From: Bacteroidota bacterium | GTDB lineage: Bacteria > Bacteroidota > Bacteroidia > Cytophagales > Cyclobacteriaceae | Length of the DNA: 64,000 bases | Direction of reading: 5' to 3' | NCBI GenBank assembly: GCA_018266435.1 | Contig: JAFEAL010000013.1 | Coordinates: forward strand, 26,684-90,683 | In this document: piece by piece, positions 1 to 8,693 of the stretch | Numbering within the stretch: the stretch's first letter is position 1 | How the letters are laid out: every line of letters begins with the position of its first letter | Notes under the pieces: model-generated | Databases searched by the model: none | What the model saw: only the letters and a program-made list of their open reading frames with translations | What the model was told of the DNA's origin: nothing | Program-made: the position numbers and the translations under genes

Positions 1-39
1 GTTTCTTTCTTCTATTTTTGAAAATGCCAATGAGGTTGC

Positions 40-1062
40 CTAATTGTCTCGCATAGAAACAGCACGCTCCACAAAGGCATCCACCCATTTTTCAACTGCA
101 TGTTTGGCGGCAGCAATGTATTTTTCGCGAGTGGTGCGAACAAGCACAGGTGTAAGCTCTTTGCGGAAAGCAACCAATGAAGCAACAGTACCTCTGGTTT
201 TTGAAACATCTTCCGTCATAGACTCTGCATAGCTTCCATCGACTGGTATGTCGCTCCATTGGAATAAGAATTCCGGCCAACCCTTAGTGCCCCATATGTA
301 AGTCCACTGCTTATTGTCTTGGTTGCCTACCATCATCTCTGCATGTACTCCCCAAGTGTATTTTTGCTTTGTTACTTCTGGATAGTACCAGACGGTACCG
401 CGCTGATCATTGTACACATCTTTTCTGGCAGTTGTTTTGATGTCCATATTTACTACTACATCCGCAAAGTCAACCGTTACTTTAAACGAAGCGCCTGTGC
501 CGAATTCTTTCGCAAAACTTTCTGCCCGTTTTGCTTTTCCTCCCGCGAAGCCATCCTGACCTGAGTGAACAATTTTTCCTTTATTTGCAGTGCTTGCCAC
601 CCATTTGTTACCACTGCGTACTTTTTCGGAATCGTCTTTTCCATTGTCCCCTATTTTTTGATAGAAATCTGAGGCAACAACTTCGTTCCAACCTACTGTG
701 TCAATCCCATTTGCTTTCAACTTTGTCTGAAAGTAACGGTAAAAATGATCGGTGATTCCTTGAAAGTCGTCTGACGTAGGGTCGCTATCAATAAATTCAA
801 GGTAAGCCGAGACGCGTGCACCTGCTATATTTCCTGTGCCCTTTTCTTGTACAATGGTTTTTGCCGTGGTGGTTAGCTTGTAGTTAACGGTGAGCTCAGT
901 GATGGCTAACTTTTTAAGTTTGGGGATAAGTTTGGATTTCTCCCAATTGAAATAGTCTGCATCGCGTTTTTCTTGGCCGTCTTTTTTCTTTTGTGCTATT
1001 AATGGCGTGCAGATGGTAAACAAGGCCACCATAGTCATGAACAGGTAAACTGATCTTTTCAT
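40..1062 (-). CDS. Secreted protein of unknown function
   Basis: A 340-residue protein with a clear signal peptide (residues 1-23, hydrophobic MTMVALFTICTP then cleavage after IAQ), so it is exported to the periplasm or beyond. The mature part begins with a lysine-rich stretch and then alternates charged helical and beta-like segments. I see no catalytic motif, no cysteine and no membrane segment after the signal. I do not recognise the family. It is transcribed away from the repeat-bearing gap at 1063-1381. The ATG at 1062 is chosen because the signal peptide starts there. Its 3' neighbour lies outside the window. Confidence 0.85.
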   Translation of the reverse strand: MKRSVYLFMTMVALFTICTPLIAQKKKDGQEKRDADYFNWEKSKLIPKLKKLAITELTVNYKLTTTAKTIVQEKGTGNIAGARVSAYLEFIDSDPTSDDFQGITDHFYRYFQTKLKANGIDTVGWNEVVASDFYQKIGDNGKDDSEKVRSGNKWVASTANKGKIVHSGQDGFAGGKAKRAESFAKEFGTGASFKVTVDFADVVVNMDIKTTARKDVYNDQRGTVWYYPEVTKQKYTWGVHAEMMVGNQDNKQWTYIWGTKGWPEFLFQWSDIPVDGSYAESMTEDVSKTRGTVASLVAFRKELTPVLVRTTREKYIAAAKHAVEKWVDAFVERAVSMRDN

Positions 1063-1235
1063 TTTGATTGATTTAATTTTTTTTCCTACTGTATGGCTTT
1101 TCGGTTACGCCCCGTTTATTATTGTGGTTGCGAGTCTCCACTTTTATTTTTTAGTAACAGTAATAGTTCAAACTGTCAAATTTATATGTTGGTGGTTCTC
1201 TTATCAGTGTCATTCAGTTGTGTCGTTTTTTAAAC

Positions 1236-1246
1236 TTGCCCATAAC
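1236..1246. repeat. 11-base direct repeat, copy 1 (TTGCCCATAAC)
   Basis: Identical to 2811-2821. The two copies bracket the SBBP gene together with its downstream hairpin. The match is exactly 11 bases; flanking bases differ. It overlaps the outer end of the inverted repeat. Confidence 0.85.
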
Positions 1247-1370
1247 GGATTTCGGTTTTGCGTTCGGGCGGATTTCGGAGCACAAAGTTTTAATTTATTA
1301 CTACTGTTCATTAGAAGCACAAAGCTCCAAGTTTGCACGTCAGTCCGCCTGACGCAAAACCCGTGTTATG
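1241..1370. repeat. Long imperfect inverted repeat (attC-like or MITE-like hairpin)
   Basis: The outer arms are 1241-1272 and 1344-1370. They pair in three blocks: CATAAC with GTTATG, GGTTTTGCGT with ACGCAAAACC, and GGCGGA with TCCGCC, separated by small unpaired bulges. An inner pair GGAGC/GCTCC (1277-1281 and 1324-1328) lies in the loop region, and the word GCACAAAG occurs twice as a direct repeat (1280-1287, 1317-1324). A hairpin interrupted by bulges and ending in GTTATG recalls integron attC recombination sites, but GTTATGG does not fit the standard GTTRRRY core. A miniature mobile repeat is the alternative. Confidence 0.7.
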
Positions 1371-1381
1371 CACAGTGCATT

Positions 1382-2773
1382 TCATTTTTTTTGTTCGCTA
1401 AATTTCACAATAAAAATATCAGAGTCGCCAACATTTGTCAAAGTTTGGTTTTCAATTTTCAGAGCTTTTTCGTCAAAAGAACCTGTTAAGAAAATATTGC
1501 CGTTTTTGTCCGTTGTTATGCCTCTTCCTGCGTTTCTGCCTGTTCCTCCATAATCTACACCCCAAAGTTCGTTACCGTATTTATCGTATTTCAAAATAAA
1601 GATGTCTTCTGAACCTGCTACGGGCTTAATTGTTTTTCCTGCAAATGTAAATTCACTCCAATTTGAACCTGTACAAAAAGCATTTCCGTTTTCGTCCACA
1701 TAAAATTCACGGGTGGCTGTTGCAGGTGCTTCTCCATTATTCCCTCCCGCAGATTTTGTCCATATTAAATTCCCGTCTTTGTCAAACTTTGCGATAAAAG
1801 CATTTATTAATCCGTTGTTTGTTAGTGTTGATTTTTCTGTTGTAATGGTTTTGCTAAAAAACAAGCCAGAAAGATAAACGTTGCCCAATTTGTCAGTCTC
1901 GCAAGTTGAGATTTCACCATCATCACCACCAAATTTTTTTGCCCAAAGAACGTTTCCGCTTGGGCTATATTTTACGACATAAGCATCTGACTTTCCATTT
2001 GAAGTAAGCCCAATATTGCCAAAGGTTGTTTTATCGCTAAAATAACCGCCTGCATATATATTGTTTTCATTATCTGTGCCAACACCTTGACATTCGCCAT
2101 TTGTTGCGCCTTTTGCCCAAAGTAAATCACCATCGTTTGAATATTTTGCAACATACATACCGCCTTTCTCGGTTATCAATTTCACCCCATTTCCAAAACC
2201 CATAATTTTACCGGCTATACCTGCCACAACTACATTGTTTTGATTGTCAAGGGAGATCGTGCTATAATCACCATTTCCGCCATCTCCACCTGCATTTTTT
2301 GCCCAAATACATCTACCTCGTGGCGAAAATTTCGCAACATACATATCAGAGCCTTTTTCGGTTTTGTTGTTCAATGTAACATTATCAAATGTTATTTTTT
2401 TGCTTTCAAACCAACCTACAACATAAATGTTCCCTTTTTTGTCGGTAACACAGCTTGTGGCGTGGTCATCTCCTTTATCGCCTGCGCTGACTGCCCAAAG
2501 CGCTTTTCCGTTTTTATCTAATTTGATGATAAAAATGTCTGCAAAGTCAGCATTGTCCGATGTGTTTTTTGTCAATGTGATATTGTCTAACATGATTTTA
2601 GTGCTTTGAAATCTACCAACAATAATTATGTTTCCTTTTGAGTCGGTTTCGATGCCGTTTGCACGTTCATTACCTGTTCCGCCAATAGCCTTTGTCCACT
2701 CAACTTTTGGTGTCTGGGCGTTAAGAAAAGCGGAAACGCAAATTGTAACTATGGTTAATATTTTTATTTTCAT
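1382..2773 (-). CDS. Secreted SBBP-repeat beta-propeller protein
   Basis: A 463-residue protein with a signal peptide (residues 1-19, cleavage after LNAQ). The rest is about eight imperfect repeats of roughly 45-50 residues. Each carries a blade-like unit such as D..GNIYVVGWF.S..ITFDN followed by a segment like YVAKFS..G..LWAK.AGG. This is the SBBP (seven-bladed beta-propeller) repeat pattern, typical of exported surface or binding proteins; no ligand can be inferred. There is no C-terminal sorting domain: it ends in FIVKFSEQKK. The gene and the hairpin after it are bracketed by an 11-base direct repeat, suggesting it moved as a unit. Its stop codon lies within a few bases of the hairpin. Confidence 0.9.
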   Translation of the reverse strand: MKIKILTIVTICVSAFLNAQTPKVEWTKAIGGTGNERANGIETDSKGNIIIVGRFQSTKIMLDNITLTKNTSDNADFADIFIIKLDKNGKALWAVSAGDKGDDHATSCVTDKKGNIYVVGWFESKKITFDNVTLNNKTEKGSDMYVAKFSPRGRCIWAKNAGGDGGNGDYSTISLDNQNNVVVAGIAGKIMGFGNGVKLITEKGGMYVAKYSNDGDLLWAKGATNGECQGVGTDNENNIYAGGYFSDKTTFGNIGLTSNGKSDAYVVKYSPSGNVLWAKKFGGDDGEISTCETDKLGNVYLSGLFFSKTITTEKSTLTNNGLINAFIAKFDKDGNLIWTKSAGGNNGEAPATATREFYVDENGNAFCTGSNWSEFTFAGKTIKPVAGSEDIFILKYDKYGNELWGVDYGGTGRNAGRGITTDKNGNIFLTGSFDEKALKIENQTLTNVGDSDIFIVKFSEQKK

Positions 2774-2810
2774 TTCTTTCGTTTCCTTTCCTGATTGGGG
2801 TCGTCACGCA

Positions 2811-2821
2811 TTGCCCATAAC
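2811..2821. repeat. 11-base direct repeat, copy 2 (TTGCCCATAAC)
   Basis: Identical to 1236-1246. This copy sits two bases beyond the stop codon of the short-chain dehydrogenase and about 40 bases upstream of the SBBP start codon, so it marks the other edge of the cassette-like unit. Confidence 0.85.
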
Positions 2822-2823
2822 TA

Positions 2824-3528
2824 TTATATATCGCCCAACTGCGGCCGGATAATCACTTCCTCCACTACACTGCGCTCTGAAATTGAGTAGGCACTAAATA
2901 TCACCTCGGCCACATCTTCGGGCTTCATAAAACGCGATTCAGGCAGGTCTACTCCATCCCAACTGGCGGTTTTGGTGGCTCCGGGCAGCACGGCCGTTAC
3001 CCGAATGTTAAATGGCTTTAATTCTTCACGCAAAACTTTTGAAAATCCGAGCAAAGCAAATTTAGAAATGGCATACGAACCGCCATTGGGATAGGCTTTG
3101 ATGCTGGCAATGGAACACATATTAAATATATGACCAGATTTGTTTTTTTTCATTGGCTCAATTAACCCTCGGGTCATATAATAAGCACTGTAAACATTAG
3201 AGGCAATCATACGCTCCAGACTTCCCTCCTCTTCTTGCAGTACTTCTCCGGGAATAAAGTGCCCCGCATTATTTACCAGTACATCTACTGGCCGGTTCAA
3301 TGCAAGCACAAAATGTGCAAAGGCATTAACCTGCGCACGGTCAGACACATCCGTACTTTTTACAAAAACTTCTACCTGATATTTTTCTTCTATTTCCTTT
3401 TTAAATACTTGAAGATCCTCTGGATTGCGGGCGCAAACCACAACATCACACTTTTCTGAAGCAAACCGCTGGGTTATTGCCCGTCCGATACCCCGGGTAG
3501 CCCCGGTTATTACCACCAACTTGCGCAT
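2824..3528 (-). CDS. Short-chain dehydrogenase/reductase (SDR)
   Basis: A 234-residue classical SDR that probably reduces or oxidises a small carbonyl or alcohol with NAD(P)H in the cytoplasm. The Rossmann nucleotide loop GATRGIG is at residues 8-14, NNAG near 90, the catalytic Ser in the CSIAS segment, and YAISK supplies the catalytic Tyr and Lys. The motif order and length are normal for the family. Basic residues in the loop region (CARN) favour NADPH. It resembles 3-oxoacyl-ACP reductase or sepiapterin reductase-like enzymes, but the substrate cannot be told. It is divergent from the mlaE-type gene, with only 42 bases between them. Confidence 0.9.
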   Translation of the reverse strand: MRKLVVITGATRGIGRAITQRFASEKCDVVVCARNPEDLQVFKKEIEEKYQVEVFVKSTDVSDRAQVNAFAHFVLALNRPVDVLVNNAGHFIPGEVLQEEEGSLERMIASNVYSAYYMTRGLIEPMKKNKSGHIFNMCSIASIKAYPNGGSYAISKFALLGFSKVLREELKPFNIRVTAVLPGATKTASWDGVDLPESRFMKPEDVAEVIFSAYSISERSVVEEVIIRPQLGDI

Positions 3529-3548
3529 AAGATTTTATTTTATCTTTG
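3521..3548 (+). promoter_or_regulatory. Putative promoter of the mlaE-mlaF pair
   Basis: TATCTTTG (3541-3548) fits the Bacteroidota -7 box TAnnTTTG exactly. A TTG at 3521-3523 lies 17 bases upstream, slightly closer than the usual 19-21. The start codon at 3571 gives a leader of roughly 15-20 bases. Confidence 0.5.
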
Positions 3549-3570
3549 AGCAATATAGCATTATTGATCC

Positions 3571-4299
3571 ATGCGGGGATTTGGTAAGTACATGATTTTC
3601 TTAAGCTCTTTGTTTGTGCGGAGAGAATCATTTTCCACATATTACAAATTAGTAATTGATGAATGCATTCAGATTGGAGTAAACTCCGCTTTTCTTTTCA
3701 TCTTGGTTTCTACGTTTATTGGTGCGGTTACCACGGTACAAACCGCATTTAATATGGTCAACCCATTGATTCCCAGATTTGTTATTTCGCAAGTAGTACG
3801 CGAAATGACGGTACTGGAATTGGCCCCTACGGTGATGGCCTTGATCTATGCCGGAAAAATAGGTTCAAGTATGGCCGGAGGGTTGGGTACCATGCGTATT
3901 ACTGAGCAAATCGATGCACTTGAGGTCATGGGCATTAACTCATCTTCTTATCTGGTACTACCCAAAATTATTGCCTCCATGATGATGTACCCTATGCTTG
4001 TAATTCTATCAGGTGTGTGCTCATTAATCGGAGGCTATTTGGTTGGCACATTTATTCATATTGTAACCCCCACAGAATTTGTAGACGGGCTTCGCTTCAA
4101 TTTTAACCCAACCGAGATTTCAGTAGCTCTGATCAAGGCTGTTGTATTTGCCTTTCTTATCTCGTCCATCTCATCATTCAAAGGTTATTTTACAAAAGGT
4201 GGCGCCTTGGAGGTGGGCATTGCCACAACAGAAGCTGTCACCACCAGTGTTATCGCCATTTTGCTGATGGATTATTTCCTGGTAAACATCATCCTGTAA
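3571..4299 (+). CDS. MlaE-family ABC transporter permease
   Basis: A 242-residue permease of the MlaE (YrbE) family, the inner-membrane part of ABC systems that move phospholipids or other lipids between the membranes. It has about five to six hydrophobic segments, and the conserved family region is present (ELAPTVMALIYAGKIGSSMAGGLGTM, about residues 90-115, then QIDALEVMGINS). The ATPase gene starts one base before this gene ends (TAATG), so the two are translationally coupled. The periplasmic MlaD substrate-binding partner is not next to them. The start at 3571 fits the promoter; the in-frame Met at 3592 is an alternative. Confidence 0.92.
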   Translation: MRGFGKYMIFLSSLFVRRESFSTYYKLVIDECIQIGVNSAFLFILVSTFIGAVTTVQTAFNMVNPLIPRFVISQVVREMTVLELAPTVMALIYAGKIGSSMAGGLGTMRITEQIDALEVMGINSSSYLVLPKIIASMMMYPMLVILSGVCSLIGGYLVGTFIHIVTPTEFVDGLRFNFNPTEISVALIKAVVFAFLISSISSFKGYFTKGGALEVGIATTEAVTTSVIAILLMDYFLVNIIL

Positions 4300-5048
4300 T
4301 GATTAAGATCAGAAACATATCTAAAACATTTGGAGAAAAAATGGTGCTGGATGGCATTGATGCTGAATTTGAAAAGGGAAAAACCAATTTAATTATCGGC
4401 TCAAGTGGCACAGGCAAAAGTGTGTTACTAAAATGTATTGTGGGGCTGATCATGCCTGATAAAGGAAATGTGTTTTATGATTTACGGAATTTTACAGAGG
4501 CTGACAAGGAGATGAAGACCGAAATACGAAGAGAAATTGGAATGTTGTTTCAGGGAGGCGCATTGTTTGACTCAAAAAATGTAGAAGAAAACGTAATGTT
4601 TCCATTAAATATTTTAACCAAACTACCTCATAGTGAAAAACTGCATCGTGTTAACGATTGTCTGAAACGCGTTGGGCTGGAGAATATTAATAAAAAACGC
4701 ATTTCTGAAATTAGCGGTGGAATGAAAAAACGGGTTGGTATCGCGCGAGCCATCGTTAACAATCCCAACTATTTATTTTGTGATGAGCCTAACTCCGGCC
4801 TCGATCCTCAAACCTCTATCTTGATTGATGAACTCATTCACGAAATTACACACGAACTTAACATAACCACTATTGTCGTTACCCATGACATGAACTCGGT
4901 AATGGGTATCGGAGAAAAAATAATATTCCTCTACCAAGGGCATAAATTATGGGAAGGTCATCACGAAGAAATCACCAATTCAGGCGTGCCTGAATTGGAT
5001 GATTTTGTCTTTGCCAATAAAGTGATGAGTAAAATGAGGCACACCTGA
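4299..5048 (+). CDS. MlaF-type ABC transporter ATP-binding protein
   Basis: A 249-residue ABC ATPase that powers the neighbouring MlaE-type permease. Walker A is GSSGTGKS (about residues 33-40), the Q-loop is MLFQGGALFDS, the signature is ISGGMKKR, Walker B is YLFCDEPNSGLDP and the switch His lies in VVTHDM. The signature SGGMKKR and the sequence GALFDS are typical of the MlaF branch. It shares a TAATG junction with the permease. It converges on the large histidine kinase gene with 14 bases between them. Confidence 0.94.
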   Translation: MIKIRNISKTFGEKMVLDGIDAEFEKGKTNLIIGSSGTGKSVLLKCIVGLIMPDKGNVFYDLRNFTEADKEMKTEIRREIGMLFQGGALFDSKNVEENVMFPLNILTKLPHSEKLHRVNDCLKRVGLENINKKRISEISGGMKKRVGIARAIVNNPNYLFCDEPNSGLDPQTSILIDELIHEITHELNITTIVVTHDMNSVMGIGEKIIFLYQGHKLWEGHHEEITNSGVPELDDFVFANKVMSKMRHT

Positions 5049-5062
5049 TTCTGTGAATTGGT

Positions 5063-8000
5063 TTATTCTTTTGTGTTTTTCAATTGAATAAAAAAAGTAG
5101 TGCCTTGAGCCGATGTTTCAAACCAAATACTTCCGCCCATTTGTTCAATGCCTTGTTTAGCAATGGCCAATCCCAAACCCGACCCTGATTCCTTAGTTGT
5201 ATAGTGGGGAAGAAAAATTTTATCAATCAGTTCGTCAGGAATTCCATTACCGTTATCGCTAAAAGAAATAATTACCTGATTGCCTTCATTTCTAATTCTA
5301 ACTTCAACGTGCACAAACTTGTCTTTCCCCGATTGCAAGCCATTTAAAATAAGGTTCGCAAAAATCCTGCTCAGCAGTTTACCATCACCAAAAATAAAAA
5401 TGTCCGGATCACCCTCATTAAAATGTACTATGCCCAATGCGTGGTTTTGAAATAAAAGTAAATCATTATTAAGTAATTCATTCAAATTAACGCGTTCAAT
5501 TTGAGGTTTGGGCATGGCCGCAAACACACTGAATGAATGAGCAATTCCGTTCAAAGTTTCTACCTGAGCCAGTAGTGTTTTTAAGAATTTTTCTCCTCGT
5601 TCTTTAGTAAAACTATTTTCAAGAATTAATCGCTCCAGTTGCTGAAGAGTAAGCTTCATTGGAGTAAGCGGATTTTTGATTTCGTGTGCTACTTGCTGCG
5701 CAATTTCACGCCAGGCACTTTCTTTTTGACTTCTGGCTAATTGCTCTTTACTTAAAGCAAGATTTTCAATCATGCGATTATACTCATGAATCAGCTTCCC
5801 AATCTCATCATTATTATTCCATTCAATAGGTTGGTTTTTCAAAAGACTCGTATGTGTTAACCGCTGGGCAATAAGTTGCAGCGGAGAAGTGAGTGTACGA
5901 ATAGCCGCATTAACGATCAGCGAAAACAAAATAAAGATTATGGTGAAAATAACTAAAATAGTAGTGAGTAAATTTACCCTCAATGCATCAGATGATGATT
6001 CAAAAAAAGGAAGTTCTAAAATTCCAATAAGATGATTGTACCGTGCAGAATGAACCGCAAAAAATGAACTGCTATATTGCAAAAATCCAATACGATGAGT
6101 AATGCTTACCAAATTATTCCTCTCTTTAGCAATACTCTCCCATGCTTTCCGTTCAACCAGCGGCATCTTTAATTGATTAAGAAAAACCGAAGACTGGCTG
6201 GAAAAAATCAAGGCGCCCTGCGCATCATACAAGTTTACATCCGCCTCAGCTGGCACGTGTTGTTCCTTCCAGCGTTGCCCAAAATTACTCCACGAATGCA
6301 CAGCCGGTGAATCGCCCATATAAGCCGAAATTTTTTCAGCTAAAGAAAATCCCATGTTGTTAATTTCTTTTTCTTGATCAATTTCATTTGAATATGAAAT
6401 CATCTGCACACTAAAAATACTCACAGCCAATAACGGGAGAATAAAAGGTAAATAGATAAAAACCTGGATCTTCGTTGAGTAATCCATAGAAAACCCGGAT
6501 GTGTACGATTTAAAAAAACGAAATAGAAAAAAAATAAAAGCTAAGACTATGCCCAAAACAAAAAGAAAAGAAAAACAAGCTAAAAATTGAAAATAAGTGT
6601 AAGGCAAAGCAGCAACAATAATTTTTTTGACCGAATCATCTTCAGCTCCTGCAAACAGAATCCCATTTTTCTTTATACCCGAAATAAACAGTTTTTTGTC
6701 AAGCAGAATGGTTGAATCAAAATTTCGTAAAAAATTAATTTCACCAAATTGGCTTACCATTTTCCCATTATTATAAAATGCATAACTAAAATCCTTGTTT
6801 CGGATTGAGCGGGCAAACCGGGAGTCAAGTGTAAGTTCAGGGTATACATTATCAGAAAAGACTCTTTTCAAAGATAAGTCAATCAACGCAAAACCAGATG
6901 GAGTGTGGGTTGACAAAGGCACGACTGCCACATAATGTTTCAACACCTGTGCATCGCTTTGCATTAAATAAATACCGTCATACGTAGTCTTTGCTGATTG
7001 ATTTTGAATCCGTCTGATTACAGTAGGAAGATCATCTCCTGATAGATTATCTGAAGGAAATCCATCTGCCTTGTATAATTGAACATTGGTTTCATAACGA
7101 TCTAAATACTCGTTCGATAATACCGATATGATGCGTTGTTTCTTTTTGAGGAAAAAATCTAAAGCATTGATTTTTGTAACCGATGAATCATATTTAATTT
7201 TGATAACAGCTTGTGATAATAGATACTCGGCCAATACATCATTTGCTACTGAATTAGATGCGCCACGAAACATGGCCTTCCATTTTTTTTCTTCTGAAAA
7301 CTGCCATGTAGCCCAGGAAGCCTGAAACGCATAACAGGAAATAATCACTAAAATCAGCGGAAAAGCCCGATAGCTTATCAAAGAAACTAAATCGAAATAA
7401 TTCGAGTAGTATAAAAACAAAAAAAAGATTGTTCCCATAATCAGGGTAGGCCAATAACTTAATCCGGAAGTAATAAAATAAAGAATAAATAAACCTGCAG
7501 CTACACAGACTATTAAGCCAAAATACCTGACAGGGAAAGTATTTTTAAAAACTTTAAAAATAACATGAATAACAAAAAACGAACTAAGGCAGCCTAACAC
7601 AAATGCAGCTAACACCGCAATACGGAGTGAATCAAAAACCGAAGAAGCGTTAATGTCAAAAAGAAGAGAGGAATCATGGAAAATGGATTCAACAAAAAGA
7701 TTTGGGAAAAGAAAAGTAAAATACGATGCAACAACTAAAATAACTGACACTGTATTTTTCTGTAGTGTCGGTAATGACAACAATCGCTTAACCTGGAGCT
7801 TGTCACTAATTAAAAATAAATATGTACAAGAAACTGCAACCGTTAATGAGTTGAGAAAAAAATCACCTACTGATGCATTAAATGATGAAGAGGCAAAAAA
7901 ATGTGGGTCAAAAAAATCTGATTTAATCCATCGCTCAGGAAATAAAAATTCAACCATAGCAATCCGACAGGCGGCTAATGACACGGAAAGAAGTAGAAAT

Positions 8001-8659
8001 CCGGAAAAATAATTCTTGGAGTGATGTAGTCGGTTCAGCACTAAGAAGATTCCGGCAAAAAAGATAAAGAAAGCCAGCAACACAGCCCAAACAGAAATTA
8101 TGTTTTCAGGAGCAGTGTTTTGGGGGAACAGCACATAGAAAGAAGTGTTTCCGGCTTTTATAAGTTCGGCTTCTTTAGCCTCGTGATTAAAAATTTTAAT
8201 ACCCTCAATAGGAAATATTTTTTTATTCCAGATCGTGGTAAGGTATTTATTTTCAAGTGGATAGCCTTGCCTCAGCGGTATGACTCCTATCAAATAAGCA
8301 TTTGTTCCAATTGTTTTTTTATAGGCTAATAGATCAGAGAAATCGGTCCTCAATAACCTCCACTCAAATTCCTCCTGTATGTCTGTAACCGCCACTACTA
8401 CGTCAGTCCGGCTCCATTTTTTAATCTTTCCTTTTTCAACTAAAAAAAAAGGAAATGATAATGACGACCACGATGTGGCCGAATCAATTAACAGATGATC
8501 CGCTTCTTGTTTAAGAAGGGTTTTTTCCCGGTCAATTGAAGTTTCAATCTGGTGAGCAAGGTGCGGATTGAATGGTACTTTTTTTTCGTAATAGTCCCAA
8601 CTTATAGCAAACGCTAAAAGTAAAAATGAGACGATAAACAGACCAACATATTTGAGCAT
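5063..8659 (-). CDS. Very large multi-pass sensor histidine kinase
   Basis: A 1198-residue membrane sensor kinase. There is a first membrane helix at residues 4-20, an extracytoplasmic region to about 190, then a block of about eight helices (about 195-465). A second extracytoplasmic region (about 470-680) is followed by two helices, a third short outer loop and a last helix at about 895-920. A HAMP linker follows, then the HisKA domain with phospho-acceptor His near 992 (AHEIKNPLTPMKL) and HATPase_c with DNGNGIP and GSGLGLAIAKQ. The catalytic part resembles NtrY-type kinases. No response regulator is adjacent, so its partner is unknown. The domain edges are estimates from hydrophobicity by eye. 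Confidence 0.9.
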   Translation of the reverse strand: MLKYVGLFIVSFLLLAFAISWDYYEKKVPFNPHLAHQIETSIDREKTLLKQEADHLLIDSATSWSSLSFPFFLVEKGKIKKWSRTDVVVAVTDIQEEFEWRLLRTDFSDLLAYKKTIGTNAYLIGVIPLRQGYPLENKYLTTIWNKKIFPIEGIKIFNHEAKEAELIKAGNTSFYVLFPQNTAPENIISVWAVLLAFFIFFAGIFLVLNRLHHSKNYFSGFLLLSVSLAACRIAMVEFLFPERWIKSDFFDPHFFASSSFNASVGDFFLNSLTVAVSCTYLFLISDKLQVKRLLSLPTLQKNTVSVILVVASYFTFLFPNLFVESIFHDSSLLFDINASSVFDSLRIAVLAAFVLGCLSSFFVIHVIFKVFKNTFPVRYFGLIVCVAAGLFILYFITSGLSYWPTLIMGTIFFLFLYYSNYFDLVSLISYRAFPLILVIISCYAFQASWATWQFSEEKKWKAMFRGASNSVANDVLAEYLLSQAVIKIKYDSSVTKINALDFFLKKKQRIISVLSNEYLDRYETNVQLYKADGFPSDNLSGDDLPTVIRRIQNQSAKTTYDGIYLMQSDAQVLKHYVAVVPLSTHTPSGFALIDLSLKRVFSDNVYPELTLDSRFARSIRNKDFSYAFYNNGKMVSQFGEINFLRNFDSTILLDKKLFISGIKKNGILFAGAEDDSVKKIIVAALPYTYFQFLACFSFLFVLGIVLAFIFFLFRFFKSYTSGFSMDYSTKIQVFIYLPFILPLLAVSIFSVQMISYSNEIDQEKEINNMGFSLAEKISAYMGDSPAVHSWSNFGQRWKEQHVPAEADVNLYDAQGALIFSSQSSVFLNQLKMPLVERKAWESIAKERNNLVSITHRIGFLQYSSSFFAVHSARYNHLIGILELPFFESSSDALRVNLLTTILVIFTIIFILFSLIVNAAIRTLTSPLQLIAQRLTHTSLLKNQPIEWNNNDEIGKLIHEYNRMIENLALSKEQLARSQKESAWREIAQQVAHEIKNPLTPMKLTLQQLERLILENSFTKERGEKFLKTLLAQVETLNGIAHSFSVFAAMPKPQIERVNLNELLNNDLLLFQNHALGIVHFNEGDPDIFIFGDGKLLSRIFANLILNGLQSGKDKFVHVEVRIRNEGNQVIISFSDNGNGIPDELIDKIFLPHYTTKESGSGLGLAIAKQGIEQMGGSIWFETSAQGTTFFIQLKNTKE

Positions 8660-8693
8660 GCTTCTTAAACGTAGCCGATTCCTAACAAGTTAG

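Larger units (their letters stand above)
1063..1381. other. 319-base intergenic region with a structured repeat
   Basis: No convincing gene lies here; open frames on either strand are low-complexity and lack family features. The distal half (1236-1370) holds an 11-base direct repeat copy and a long imperfect inverted repeat, listed separately. The proximal half (1063-1230) is AT-rich leader of the gene ending at 40. It contains one weak promoter-like word on the minus strand (TAAATTTG, 1177-1184) without a matching upstream box. Confidence 0.7.

Noticed and set aside
1177..1184. Minus-strand promoter for the gene ending at 40 (TAAATTTG)
   Set aside because: No TTTG box at 19-21 bases and a leader above 100 bases; a single AT-rich match is expected by chance.
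1064..1489. Open frame of 141 codons on the plus strand across the repeat region
   Set aside because: It is antisense to the SBBP gene end and crosses the hairpin; its protein is low-complexity with many Phe and Cys and shows no family features.
7653..8012. 119-codon frame antisense to the histidine kinase
   Set aside because: Fully inside a well-supported kinase gene on the other strand; composition is Lys/Ser-rich shadow coding.
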